Part shown: piece by piece, positions 17,685 to 27,665 of the stretch
Layout: each line of letters starts with the position of its first letter
Numbering within the stretch: position 1 is the first letter of the stretch
NCBI RefSeq assembly: GCF_002119725.1
Contig: NZ_CP021109.1
Location: forward strand, 310,001-374,000
Direction of reading: 5' to 3'
Length of the DNA stretch: 64,000 nt
Source: Bordetella genomosp. 9
Lineage (GTDB): Bacteria; Pseudomonadota; Gammaproteobacteria; Burkholderiales; Burkholderiaceae_B
The notes under the pieces: generated by a model
What the model saw: the letters and a program-made list of their open reading frames with translations, nothing else
Told to the model about the DNA's origin: nothing
Database searches by the model: none
Position numbers and translations under genes: made by a program

Positions 17685-17885
17685 TCAGCCCCCGCCCACT
17701 GCGACGACGATCTCCAGCTTGTCGTTTTGTTGCAAGGGCGTGTCGGCATGCTGACTTTTCGGAACAATTTCGCCGTTTTTCTCGACGGCCACCCGCTTGC
17801 CAACGTAACCGAGCATTTCGAGCAGGCCGAGTACCGTCGTCCCTGGGGCGATCTGCCGTGCTTCGCCGTTGAGCTGAATGTTCAT
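17685..17885 (-). CDS. thiS: ThiS/MoaD-type sulfur carrier protein
   Basis: 66-residue beta-grasp ubiquitin-like protein starting MNIQLNGEARQ and ending VVAVGGG; the C-terminal Gly-Gly is the site of adenylation and thiocarboxylation. KNGEIVPKSQH matches the ThiS centre (NQQIVPREQW in E. coli), so ThiS is favoured over MoaD. Two start codons compete: 17894, only three bases after AAGGGAG, and 17885, nine bases after it and matching the family start; 17885 is preferred. Thiazole synthase ThiG is not next to it in this window, which is unusual. It lies 10-19 bp downstream of pip, so probably co-transcribed with trmB and pip. Confidence 0.85.
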   Translation of the reverse strand: MNIQLNGEARQIAPGTTVLGLLEMLGYVGKRVAVEKNGEIVPKSQHADTPLQQNDKLEIVVAVGGG

Positions 17886-17903
17886 GGCGTTCATGGTCTC
17901 CCT

Positions 17904-19627
<1,724 letters not shown>

Positions 19628-19725
19628 AGCGCGCCATTGTAGTGGGGCCGGCGCCGCCGCGCGGCCGCGGTGTGACGGCGATGTCACGCCCGGGTGGGCG
19701 TGGCGCGAGCGCGGCGCGCCGGGCG

Positions 19726-19754
19726 GTTCGCCCGCCTGCGGGCCGCGCTATAAT
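19726..19754 (+). promoter_or_regulatory. Probable promoter of tRNA-Gly
   Basis: A perfect -10 hexamer TATAAT at 19749-19754, 41 bp before the mature tRNA. The -35 region at the usual spacing is weak (GTTCGC/TTCGCC around 19726-19731). A GC-rich discriminator (CCG) follows. Confidence 0.55.
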
Positions 19755-19795
19755 CCGTTTCCCTGCCACGCCGGTTGAGCGAGGTACGGCCCGAT

Positions 19796-19869
19796 GCGGG
19801 TGTAGTTCAATGGTAGAACGGCGGCTTCCCAAGCCTCAAGCGTGGGTTCGATTCCCATCACCCGCTCCA
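19796..19869 (+). tRNA. tRNA-Gly (anticodon CCC)
   Basis: 74-nt cloverleaf with acceptor GCGGGTG/CACCCGC (19796-19802 and 19859-19865), discriminator T and encoded CCA (19867-19869). The anticodon loop TTCCCAA gives CCC, reading GGG. The T arm is GGGTTCGATTCCC. Its 3' end is the attachment site of the conjugative element that follows: the integrase gene begins 240 bp downstream and points away. Confidence 0.95.
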
Positions 19870-20108
19870 CTTCAACTTTCCATGGTGTTCCAGGGACGTC
19901 CATGGAGTGTTGCAAGTCATTGTCACGGTTCGATTTTTTAAGAATCTTCGATCCAGTGACGTCCAGCGAAATCCACTGACAGCCGGTCAAAACCGGTACA
20001 TTAGGTGGTACATCGCAATGCGGAGCTTCCCAGTTCCGCATTGTTGCTGGGGGAGCCGGGGCCCGATGGGAAACATGGCACTCAACTCGCTTTCAAGGAG
20101 TTGGGATC

Positions 20109-22034
20109 ATGCTTTCGGACCTCACGGTTCGCCAGGCCAAGGCGACCGGCAAACCGTACACCCTGGCCGACACAGACGGCCTTTCCCTCTTTGTTTCAGC
20201 CACCGGTGCAAAGGCGTGGCACTTCCGCTTCTCGTGGGGCGGCAAGCGCGACCGCATGTCCTTCGGCACGTATCCAGCGCTCTCGCTGAAGGACGCCCGT
20301 GCGCTTCGCGATGAAGCCCGCTCGCTGCTCGCCAAGGGCGTCAATCCGCACAGCGAACGCAAGCGCAGGCGGCACGCGATCGTCCTGGCCGGCGAGCACA
20401 CCTTCATGGCCGTCTACGAGCAATGGCTGGCCCATCGCCGGCTCTCGCTGGAGGAAGGACGGCAGACCAGCCTTGAACAGATCGGGCGCGTCTTCAAGAA
20501 AGACGTGTTCCCCTCGCTGCGGCACCTGACCATCTACGAGATCACCCGCGCACACCTGCTGGACATCATCGGCAAGGTGGAAAAGCGCGGCTCGCTGTCG
20601 GTGGCCGAGAAGCTGAGGACCTGGTTCACCCAGTTGTTCACCTACGCCACGGTGGCGATTCCCAACATGGGCGATAACCCGTCCAGGGACCTGGAAGTGG
20701 TCGCGCTGCCCTTGCCGCCGGTCGAACACAACCCGTTCCTGCGCATGCACGAGCTGCCAGTCATGCTGCAGACACTGCGCAAGTACCGCGGGCGCCTGAA
20801 CACGCAGTTGGGCTTGCGGCTGTTGATGCTCACCGGTGTGCGTACCGGCGAGTTGCGCTTCGCCACGCCCGATCAGTTCGACCTCGACCGGGGCCTGTGG
20901 ATCATCCCGGTGGCCAGGCTCAAGCAGCGCAAGCTGCTCACCAGGAAGAAGCGCAAGCGTCTCATCGACATCCCGCCCTACATCGTGCCGCTGTCGGTGC
21001 AGGCGCAGGAGATCGTTCGCCACCTGCTCGACAACTTCAAGCCGGCCCAGGTTTATCTCATCCCCGGCGACTGGTGCCTGAAGAACCCGATCAGCGAGAA
21101 CACGCTCAACGCCGCGCTCAAGCGCATGGGCTACGAGGACCAACTCACGGGGCATGGCATCCGGGCAACGATCTCGACGGCGCTGAACGAACTCGGGTAC
21201 CCGAAGAAATGGGTGGACGCCCAGCTCTCGCATGCCGACCCGGACAGGATCAGCGCGACCTACAACCATGCCGAATACGTCGAGCAGCGTCGCGTCATGA
21301 TGCAGGACTGGGCCGATCGCCTGGACCTGTTCGAGCAGAACCAGGTCGAGGTTGCCAGCCGGCATCTGACCATCACGCTCCAGGGTCTGCCGACCATCGC
21401 CGGCCAGGCGGCTGTGCAGCCGCCGGTGGTCGACCTCACCGCGCCGCAACTGATCGTGACCGCGCCGACGCCCGGCCAACCCGAAGCGCCGGCATCGGTG
21501 CAGCGGTTGTCGGCCGTGCGCATGCCCGAGTACGCACGGCCGCGCCTGTCGGAGGCGCAGCGCGAACGCCTGCAAGTGCTGGAGACCTTCGAGGCACCAC
21601 ACAACCTCTCGGTGGCGGACTACGCCAAGCTCGCGGGCAAGTCGCGCCGCTGGATCACCTACGAGATCCAGGCCGGCAACCTGCTGTCGATCCACATGGG
21701 GCATCGCGGGCAGCGGGTGCCGGACTGGCAACTCGATCCGCTCAAGCGCAGGCTGGTCCAGTCCGTCCTGAAGCAACTGCCACGGGGTATCGACACCTGG
21801 GACATCTACCACGCTCTTCTGCGCTCGTACGAGGCTCTCGGGACACGGCCGGCCATCGAAGCCGTCAATCCAACGAACCTGCACCTTGCCGCGCGGTTGG
21901 TGGCCGCACAGTGCATGCAGGCGAGCGAGCCAGTCGTGACGACCGAGTTCCCTGAGCAGGTCCGGCAAGGCGTGCAGCGGCTGGTGCGCGAAGCCGTCGC
22001 TGCCGATGCCGCCGAAGCGACGCCTAGAGTCTGA
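20109..22034 (+). CDS. int: P4-type tyrosine integrase with long C-terminal extension (IntB13-like)
   Basis: 641-residue site-specific recombinase. The N-terminal arm-binding domain (DUF4102 type) reads LTVRQAKATGKPYTLADTDG and FGTYPALSLKDAR. Catalytic residues of the tyrosine recombinase fold are present: Arg in LTGVRTGELRFA, HxxR in GHGIRATISTALNE, His in QLSHADPDR and the nucleophile Tyr in the segment SATYNHAEY. About 200 extra residues follow (from residue 415), as in ICEclc IntB13-type integrases, whereas P4-type enzymes are usually about 400. AAGGAG lies eight bases before the ATG. It sits 240 bp from tRNA-Gly, its target. Confidence 0.95.
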   Translation: MLSDLTVRQAKATGKPYTLADTDGLSLFVSATGAKAWHFRFSWGGKRDRMSFGTYPALSLKDARALRDEARSLLAKGVNPHSERKRRRHAIVLAGEHTFMAVYEQWLAHRRLSLEEGRQTSLEQIGRVFKKDVFPSLRHLTIYEITRAHLLDIIGKVEKRGSLSVAEKLRTWFTQLFTYATVAIPNMGDNPSRDLEVVALPLPPVEHNPFLRMHELPVMLQTLRKYRGRLNTQLGLRLLMLTGVRTGELRFATPDQFDLDRGLWIIPVARLKQRKLLTRKKRKRLIDIPPYIVPLSVQAQEIVRHLLDNFKPAQVYLIPGDWCLKNPISENTLNAALKRMGYEDQLTGHGIRATISTALNELGYPKKWVDAQLSHADPDRISATYNHAEYVEQRRVMMQDWADRLDLFEQNQVEVASRHLTITLQGLPTIAGQAAVQPPVVDLTAPQLIVTAPTPGQPEAPASVQRLSAVRMPEYARPRLSEAQRERLQVLETFEAPHNLSVADYAKLAGKSRRWITYEIQAGNLLSIHMGHRGQRVPDWQLDPLKRRLVQSVLKQLPRGIDTWDIYHALLRSYEALGTRPAIEAVNPTNLHLAARLVAAQCMQASEPVVTTEFPEQVRQGVQRLVREAVAADAAEATPRV

Positions 22035-22061
22035 TGAAGCCAGGGTCGCGTCGAAGTTCGG

Positions 22062-22685
22062 TCAGGCGTTTGCCTGGAGCGCTTGGAAGAACGGCTCCAG
22101 GCGGGTGCTGTCCGTATTTCGACGGCTCAGGAAGTACGTGGTGAGCGTCAGCGCTCCCTCTTGCAACGGACGCTGGAAAACGCCCAGGGGACGATGGCCC
22201 TCGATGCGGGCGACGGGTGCGAGGCAGACGCCGTAGCCGGCGGCCACCAAGGTCATCATCAACCCGAACGATGTGGCCGTCGTGACGGCCGAGGGGACGA
22301 CGCCGGCCGCCGTCAGCAATGAGTCGATCTGCTCGCAGTAGCCGACACAGTCGCGGCCATCCAGGGCGATCCAAGGGTGGTCGGCCGCCTGCTCCAGGGA
22401 CACTGACGCGAAGGCCAGCAAGGGGTGATGGGCCGACACGGCCAATGCCAGCGTGTCGCGCCAGACGGGGCGCACATCGATGCCTTCCGGTGCTGCGGGC
22501 GACTGGCAGAGGCCTGCCTCGAAGGCCCCCGCGAGCAGTCCTCGATGCAGATCCACCAGGCGTTCTTCATGAAGGCGAATGGGGTGGTCCGGATGGCGCC
22601 GGCGATGTTCCGCCATCGGCACCGACAACCGGGGATAGGCCAGGCAGTCCGACAGGGCAATGTTCAAGGGATCGGGAGCGATCAT
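22062..22685 (-). CDS. LysR effector-binding domain without DNA-binding domain
   Basis: 207 residues equivalent to the periplasmic-binding-like effector domain of LysR regulators (NIALSDCLAYPRLS, EAGLCQSPA, ALAVSAHHPLLAF, TLVAAGYGVCLAPV, TTYFLSRR). The first about 85 residues of a normal LysR (winged helix and linker) are missing, and upstream sequence (22686-22790) does not encode them. The blocks resemble those of the intact LysR at 59616 (LRIALSDGISP, MALVAAGYGLGI, TTYLLRRD), so the two are likely paralogues. It may be a pseudogene, or an inhibitor able to form mixed oligomers with the full regulator. Convergent with int, gap 27 bp. Confidence 0.7.
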   Translation of the reverse strand: MIAPDPLNIALSDCLAYPRLSVPMAEHRRRHPDHPIRLHEERLVDLHRGLLAGAFEAGLCQSPAAPEGIDVRPVWRDTLALAVSAHHPLLAFASVSLEQAADHPWIALDGRDCVGYCEQIDSLLTAAGVVPSAVTTATSFGLMMTLVAAGYGVCLAPVARIEGHRPLGVFQRPLQEGALTLTTYFLSRRNTDSTRLEPFFQALQANA

Positions 22686-22789
22686 CGTGTCACCTGCACA
22701 ACGCCGACACTGGGAAAAACCGGGCGCGACCGGTCGATGAGATAAGTTTAACGTGGTTTAGATTCGCTTTGCGCGTGACGCTTCTGTTG

Positions 22790-23089
22790 ATGCAGAAGCG
22801 ATCGGTGCAACGCGGGAGACCCGCAGGGACAAGAACCTATGAAAGCGAGCCAGCGCGCGCTTTCGGCGTTGCCGTGCGCGAGGCCCGGTCCGCGCAGGGG
22901 CTGGCGCAGGAGGTGCTCGCGGAACAGGCGGGCATCGCCCGGTCGCACATGGGCAAGATCGAGCGCGGCGAGCACATGCCCACGCTGGTGTTGATCCTGC
23001 GGATCGCGAAGGGGCTGGGGTGCTCGGCCGCGACGCTGATGGCCGCGACCGAGGCGCAACTGTCCGAGGAAGAGAGCGGCACCGAATAG
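22790..23089 (+). CDS. XRE family helix-turn-helix regulator
   Basis: 99-residue single-domain regulator. The lambda-repressor-type helix-turn-helix lies at about residues 25-80: FGVAVREARSAQGLAQEVLAEQAGIARSHMGKIERGEHMPTLVLILRIAKG in separate helices, with the recognition helix around ARSHMGKIE. N-terminus basic (KRSVQRGRPAG). A reading frame further upstream exists but overlaps the LysR-like gene and looks non-coding. Position behind the integrase suggests control of element functions; that is inference. Confidence 0.8.
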   Translation: MQKRSVQRGRPAGTRTYESEPARAFGVAVREARSAQGLAQEVLAEQAGIARSHMGKIERGEHMPTLVLILRIAKGLGCSAATLMAATEAQLSEEESGTE

Positions 23090-23209
23090 CCATGCCGTCA
23101 TGGCGGTGAGGTGTCAACAACGTTCTTGTACGTCAAGGCTGTGACTTGCCAGGTGTTCATTGCCACCTCGCATTTGACACGCGGCCTTTTTCGTAACATC
23201 ATTTGTTTC

Positions 23210-23659
23210 ATGAAAAGAGACAGCCGCCTCTCGTCTGTCCTGCATGCGCTGCTGCACATGGCCGAGCAGGATGGACCCGTTACCTCGGAAACCTTGGCGC
23301 TGTGCCTGGGAACCAACCCGGTCGTCGTTCGACGCACGATGGGATACCTGCGGCAAGCGGGAATCGTCACCTCCGAACGAGGCCACGCAGGAGGATGGCG
23401 TATCCACGCCGACCTTGGCAGCGTCACCCTGCGTCAGTTGCACGAAGCCCTGGGAGAGCCGGCGACGTTTGCCATCGGCAACCGCAACGAGACACCGGAG
23501 TGTCTGGTCGAGCAGACGGTCAATGCGGCACTCGAAGGCACGTTTGCCGAAGCCGAGGCGCTGCTGCTCACGCGGTTTTCGGAAATCACCCTTGCCGATC
23601 TGGCCTCTGACTTCGCACGCCGGCATGCGGCCTTACGACACTCAAGGAATCAATCATGA
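23210..23659 (+). CDS. Rrf2 family regulator
   Basis: 149-residue Rrf2-type winged-helix protein: residues 1-80 hold LSSVLHALLHMAEQDGPVTSETLALCLGTNPVVVRRTMGYL split over the DNA-binding helices, followed by the wing SERGHAGGWRI. IscR-type proteins use three spaced cysteines for a cluster; here only ALCLG and PECLV remain, so it is unlikely to carry an Fe-S cluster and may sense thiols directly. The ATG at 23210 matches the family; upstream in-frame starts add unrelated sequence. Its stop overlaps the flavoprotein gene start (ATGA), so they form an operon and it probably autoregulates it. Confidence 0.85.
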   Translation: MKRDSRLSSVLHALLHMAEQDGPVTSETLALCLGTNPVVVRRTMGYLRQAGIVTSERGHAGGWRIHADLGSVTLRQLHEALGEPATFAIGNRNETPECLVEQTVNAALEGTFAEAEALLLTRFSEITLADLASDFARRHAALRHSRNQS

Positions 23660-24579
23660 ATCACGACGTGATCGTCGTCGGCGGAAGCTACTCAGGCATG
23701 GCCGCGACCCTGCAACTGGTGCGCGCACGCAGGTCAGTGCTGGTGATCGATGCGGGCCAGCGGCGCAACCGCTTCGCCAGCCATTCACACGGATTTCTCG
23801 GCCAGGATGGTGTGCCGCCAGGTGAAATCGCTGCAAACGCACGCCGCCAGCTCGAGGCCTATCCAACGCTGACCTGGCTTGAAGGTCGGGTGGAAGCGGT
23901 CGCCGGGCAGGCGGACGAATTCACCGTCACGACGGCCGATGGCGAGTCGCACCTGGGGCGACGCATTCTATTGGCGACGGGGGTGACCGACCAGCTTCCA
24001 GCCATCGACGGACTCGCGCAACGCTGGGGGAAGACGGTTTTTCACTGCCCGTACTGCCATGGCTATGAACTTGGACAGGGACGCATCGGCATCGTCGGTG
24101 CCAGCCCGATGTCCATCCATCAGGCTGAGCTGCTGACGGATTGGGGGGATGTCACCTTGCTCGTCAACGGTGCATTGGAACTCAACGAGGAAATCAGGTC
24201 CACTTTGGAACGCCGAGGCGTGGTCATCGACGAGGCCCGCATCGACAGGATCGAGGGACATGCCGACGTGACGATGGTGGATGGGAGGCGACTGAGCTTT
24301 GCGGGCCTGTTTGTTGTAACGCGAACCGCCCCCTCCAGCCCTTTGGCCGAGACAATCGGTTGTTCACTGGAAGAAACGCCCATGGGAATCCAGATCCGCA
24401 CGGATGCCGAGAGCAAGACCTCGGTGCCTGGGGTCTTTGCCTGCGGCGACGTGGCACGGTTTCCTCATTCGGTGTCGCTGGCCGTGGGCAACGGGGCCAT
24501 GACGGGATTCCACATTCACCGATCACTGATTTGGCCCGAGACGATCGAGCCAGCGCAAGCGGAAGGCCGCGCTCGATGA
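23656..24579 (+). CDS. FAD/NAD(P)-dependent thioredoxin-reductase-like oxidoreductase
   Basis: 307-residue two-dinucleotide-binding flavoprotein. The FAD-binding GGSYSGMAA is at residues 9-17; the redox pair is CPYCHGYE at 131-138, as in thioredoxin-reductase-like disulfide oxidases; a degenerate second nucleotide site IGIVGASPMS follows at about 147, and the C-terminal FAD-contacting FACGDVARFPHSVSLAVGNGAM is intact. Coupled by ATGA overlaps to the Rrf2 gene before and the methyltransferase after. The NAD(P)H site motif is weak (GASPMS), so the electron acceptor may differ from that of true thioredoxin reductase. Confidence 0.88.
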   Translation: MNHDVIVVGGSYSGMAATLQLVRARRSVLVIDAGQRRNRFASHSHGFLGQDGVPPGEIAANARRQLEAYPTLTWLEGRVEAVAGQADEFTVTTADGESHLGRRILLATGVTDQLPAIDGLAQRWGKTVFHCPYCHGYELGQGRIGIVGASPMSIHQAELLTDWGDVTLLVNGALELNEEIRSTLERRGVVIDEARIDRIEGHADVTMVDGRRLSFAGLFVVTRTAPSSPLAETIGCSLEETPMGIQIRTDAESKTSVPGVFACGDVARFPHSVSLAVGNGAMTGFHIHRSLIWPETIEPAQAEGRAR

Positions 24580-25250
24580 CGTCGTTCCCCGACCCGACGG
24601 CTGTATCGGGCTATGTGGAAAGAACCGCGAGGATCGTGCCGGGCCTGAGCGACCTGCACCGGATGGCGGGCGTGCTGCTGGCTGAATGCGCGCCGGCCGA
24701 CGCGCGCATCCTGGTGCTCGGCGCCGGCGGCGGGCTGGAACTGAAGGCCCTCGCCGAAATGCAGCCCGGCTGGCAGTTCGACGGCGTCGATCCTTCCGCA
24801 GAGATGCTCGAACTCGCCCGCACGATCCTGGGCCCGATGGCGCCTCACGTGCGCTTGCACGAGGGCTATATCGACAGCGCCCCCAAGGGGCCCTTCGATG
24901 GCGCGACCTGCCTGCTGACATTGCATTTCCTGCCTCCAGCCGAGCGCCTGAAGACGCTGCAGCAGATGCACCTGCGACTCAAGCCCGGTGCGCCCCTTGT
25001 CGTCGCGCATCACAGCTTTCCCGGCGAAGATCCCGGTCGGGACAGATGGCTCTCGCGCAATGCGGTGTTCGCGGCTATTTCCGGCGTACCCGTGCGTCAA
25101 GCCGAAGGCAGCATCGCGGCGATCAAGGAACGGCTGCCCGTGCTTTCGCCCGTGCAGGATGTCGATCTGCTCCGCGAGGCTGGATTCACGGACATCGACC
25201 TTTTCTATTGCGCGTTCACCTTCAAGGGTTGGGTCGCCCATCGAGCATGA
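24576..25250 (+). CDS. Class I SAM-dependent methyltransferase
   Basis: 224 residues with the Rossmann methyltransferase core: motif I ILVLGAGGGLELKALAE, the acidic strand end FDGVDPSAEMLELAR, FDGATCLLTLHFL for motif IV, and LKPGAPLVVAHHSF. Its start overlaps the flavoprotein stop by 4 bp, so the three genes Rrf2-flavoprotein-methyltransferase are one coupled operon. The substrate is unknown; co-occurrence with a CxxC flavoprotein suggests thiol or small redox-active metabolite modification (inference only). Confidence 0.85.
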   Translation: MTSFPDPTAVSGYVERTARIVPGLSDLHRMAGVLLAECAPADARILVLGAGGGLELKALAEMQPGWQFDGVDPSAEMLELARTILGPMAPHVRLHEGYIDSAPKGPFDGATCLLTLHFLPPAERLKTLQQMHLRLKPGAPLVVAHHSFPGEDPGRDRWLSRNAVFAAISGVPVRQAEGSIAAIKERLPVLSPVQDVDLLREAGFTDIDLFYCAFTFKGWVAHRA

Positions 25251-25315
25251 GGGGGTATCGACGATGCAAGACATAGGGTCGGCAGGTGCGCTGCCCGTGT
25301 GTGGCGAGGAGACTC

Positions 25316-27112
25316 CTAGCCGCGCGCCAGGGACAGGTAGGGGTTGTCCGGCGGGACTTCCGCGAACAATGCCGAAGGCGCCGCCAACAGATAGCCGTGC
25401 AACCGCCGCGACTTGCGCGGTCCTGTGACATCGCAGGTCCAGATGTTCAGGCCGCTGTCCTGTTTGCGGTGCAGCCCCAGCTTCTCGAAGCGCTTCTGCA
25501 CCCATTGCCAGTCGTGCAGATCGTCCTGTCGGGCCAGCGCCTGGATCTCCGGATGTTCCTGCACGTAGCGCTGGAAGACGCCGGGGCTGACCAGGTACGC
25601 CGTGCCATCGACGGTATGCACCAGTGCCTTCGCATCGTTGATGATGAGCTTGCGCGACTCGATGCCTTGCCTGAGCCAGGCGATGAAGGCTTCCCCGGAC
25701 GGCGTGGCCTTCGCGGGAGCCGGCATCGTGGCAGGACCGGTCAGCGCCGAATGGGTCACTGTCACAGTTGCTCCGGCGGATGGTGACGGCGGTTCCGCGC
25801 CGGCGGACGATGCACCGGCGGTGGCTGCGCCGGATGCATCGAGCATCGACAGCAGATCGGAGACCGGGTCCGCGAGCCCGGCCGGGGAATCCGCCACCCC
25901 AGGGGGCGGTGAGGTGGCCGGGATGCCGTCGGAGCCCGGCGCTGCCTCATCGCCAGGGAGGGGCTCTTCCGTCGTGACCGTGCCGGCGAACGGTGCGGGA
26001 CGCTCGCCCGACTCCCAGATCAAGGCCGGCGACAGACGCAGGAAGGTAAAGCTGTGCGACCAGCCGGTGCCGCTCGTGACGGTCGCCCGCCAGATCGCCT
26101 TCCCATCCGGAGCGGGCTGCACGATGCCATGGTCCTGGAGCACCGAGAAGACGGCGGTGTTGTTCGATGGGATGCCTTCGATGCCCTGCGACAGGAGATG
26201 CGCGCGCAGCTTGTCGCTGACCGTCTTGCTGACGAGCCAGAGTGCGTCCTGGGTCAGCCATCCATCCGACGGGCCGCCGGGCTGGTTCAGCTTGAACTCC
26301 TCGCGCAGCAGGTAGCGCAGGCCATCCAGCAGCTTGCGCTGCAGCGCATGCTTCGGCGCCGCCATGGCCCTGGCCGGATCACCGCCGAGCGCCAGGGCCA
26401 CCGATGCCTGGTCGGCCTTGACGACCAGCTCGCCCAGCGTGCCGGCATGCTCGTACTGGCCCGCCAGGACGTAGAGCAGCGCCGACCATAGATCGTGGTA
26501 GTCGCTCAGCCAGTCGAGGATGCCGGCATCGAGCACACGGGTGTAGAGCAGCCCAGTGGCGGCGCCATGCAGCCGGTACTCGCGATCCGTCCGGTAACGA
26601 AAGCGGTACGGCTGCCGCAGCGGCCCGTGCCAGGGGTGCCAGACCAGGCCATCGGCCTGCTCGACGTGCAGGTCGACCGCGATCTTGCCAATGTCGTGCA
26701 GCAGCGCGGCGTAGGCGGTACCGGCGGTCCAGGCCTCGGCTTGCGCGGCCTGGGCCTCGGGCGAGGCGCCGGCCGGAAGCAAGTGGGACTGCCTCAGTTT
26801 GAGCGCGTAGGCCACGATCTCCAGGCCGTGGTCCAGCATGCCGCCCGGCCAGGCATGGTGATGCGCCTCCGAGGCCGGGAACTGCTGGACCAGCTCGGCG
26901 TAGCGCTCCAGTGGCGCCAGGTACAGCGAGCGGAACTGCCGACGCGACAGCGAGGTGCGCTGCCAGATGTGTTCCAGCAATCGCTGCCGGCGCGGCTCCG
27001 CCAGCAGCGATGTGGCCGACTGCGGCCGGGTCAACCCTTTGGCAGGCTCGACGGGAGGCGGTGCCGCGGCGTTGGCCAGCGGCACCCGTTTGCGCTGGAA
27101 CAGCGAAAGCAT
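25316..27112 (-). CDS. traI: MobH family relaxase TraI of the ICE
   Basis: 598-residue relaxase of the MobH class, which nicks the element at oriT to start conjugative transfer. The N-terminal TraI_2 region contains metal-binding histidines: HHHAWPGGMLDHGLE at residues 84-98 and the HD pair in ALLHDIGK at about 137-144. A second conserved region (SDGWLTQDALWLV, IPSNNTAVFSVLQDHG) follows, then a Pro/Ala-rich linker and a C-terminal helix-turn-helix-like domain (FIAWLRQGIESRKLIIN, YLVSPGVFQRY). The ATG at 27112 (MLSLFQRKRVPL) is preferred over 27187 because the upstream part is low-complexity. Convergent with the methyltransferase. Confidence 0.9.
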   Translation of the reverse strand: MLSLFQRKRVPLANAAAPPPVEPAKGLTRPQSATSLLAEPRRQRLLEHIWQRTSLSRRQFRSLYLAPLERYAELVQQFPASEAHHHAWPGGMLDHGLEIVAYALKLRQSHLLPAGASPEAQAAQAEAWTAGTAYAALLHDIGKIAVDLHVEQADGLVWHPWHGPLRQPYRFRYRTDREYRLHGAATGLLYTRVLDAGILDWLSDYHDLWSALLYVLAGQYEHAGTLGELVVKADQASVALALGGDPARAMAAPKHALQRKLLDGLRYLLREEFKLNQPGGPSDGWLTQDALWLVSKTVSDKLRAHLLSQGIEGIPSNNTAVFSVLQDHGIVQPAPDGKAIWRATVTSGTGWSHSFTFLRLSPALIWESGERPAPFAGTVTTEEPLPGDEAAPGSDGIPATSPPPGVADSPAGLADPVSDLLSMLDASGAATAGASSAGAEPPSPSAGATVTVTHSALTGPATMPAPAKATPSGEAFIAWLRQGIESRKLIINDAKALVHTVDGTAYLVSPGVFQRYVQEHPEIQALARQDDLHDWQWVQKRFEKLGLHRKQDSGLNIWTCDVTGPRKSRRLHGYLLAAPSALFAEVPPDNPYLSLARG

Positions 27113-27446
27113 GGCGACATCCTGGTGATGGGCTGGCCGGAGGAGCCTTTTGGCCTTTCGGGTAGGGGCCTTTCCCCTTGAGGCCATTCCCTTGCCCCTT
27201 CCCCAGCCCTTTGGCCTTCGACAAGCCCTTTGGTATAGGGGCAGTTGGCTTCGTGTGCCGCAATCAATGCGGAGCCCATGCGCTCCAGGATCGGGGATCG
27301 GAACAGGCGCTGTGTTTTCACCGGATCAGGCCGCTTCAACCGGCGCTGAAAGCACGGCAGGTCCTGAAATCCATGCGCCCGAAGGCATGCTTGTCGGGAA
27401 TGAAGTAAGGAAGTAAGATTTCCTTTGAAACTTACGGAGGCTTCCC
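27113..27446. other. Low-complexity intergenic stretch upstream of traI
   Basis: 334 bp without a supported gene. From about 27140 to 27235 the plus strand is strongly pyrimidine/GG patterned, with repeated pieces such as CCCTTTGG (two copies), CCTTTTGG and CCCTTCCCC; read on the minus strand it would give a Lys/Gly-rich chain (PKGLSKAKGLGKGQ). An open minus-strand frame (27031-27339) overlaps the traI start but has no recognised domain. The oriT of MobH elements is not readable here. Confidence 0.5.
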
Positions 27447-27665
27447 ATGCTTGCCAAGCTCACTTCGAAAAACCAGATCACGCTGCCCAAGGCGGCCGTG
27501 TCCGGCGTGGATGCGGCGGAGTACTTCGACGTGACCGTCGAAGGCGGTCGGATCGTCCTGACCCCCGTGCGGGTCCAGAAGGCCCAGGCCGTGCGCGAGA
27601 AGCTGGAGCAACTCGGGATCACCGAGCAGGACGTCGAGGATGCCGTGGCCTGGGCGCGGCGCTGA
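27447..27665 (+). CDS. AbrB/MazE-type antitoxin
   Basis: 72-residue swapped-hairpin AbrB/SpoVT-type DNA-binding protein: LAKLTSKNQITLPKAAV at residues 2-18 is the typical N-terminal DNA-binding strand set, followed by DYFDVTVEGGRIVLTPV-like strands (YFDVTVEGGRIVLTPV) and a C-terminal helix that should cap the toxin. ATTTCCTTTGAAACTTACGGAGG precedes it, giving a strong GGAGG eight bases upstream. Its stop overlaps the PIN gene start, the usual toxin-antitoxin coupling, so it likely represses its own operon. Confidence 0.85.
   Translation: MLAKLTSKNQITLPKAAVSGVDAAEYFDVTVEGGRIVLTPVRVQKAQAVREKLEQLGITEQDVEDAVAWARR

Noticed and set aside
20196..21968. 590-codon open frame antisense to the integrase
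   Set aside because: Integrase motifs are clear on the plus strand; the antisense product has no recognisable domain.
27140..27240. CRISPR-like repeat array before traI
   Set aside because: Units are too short and irregular, with no constant repeat or spacer length.
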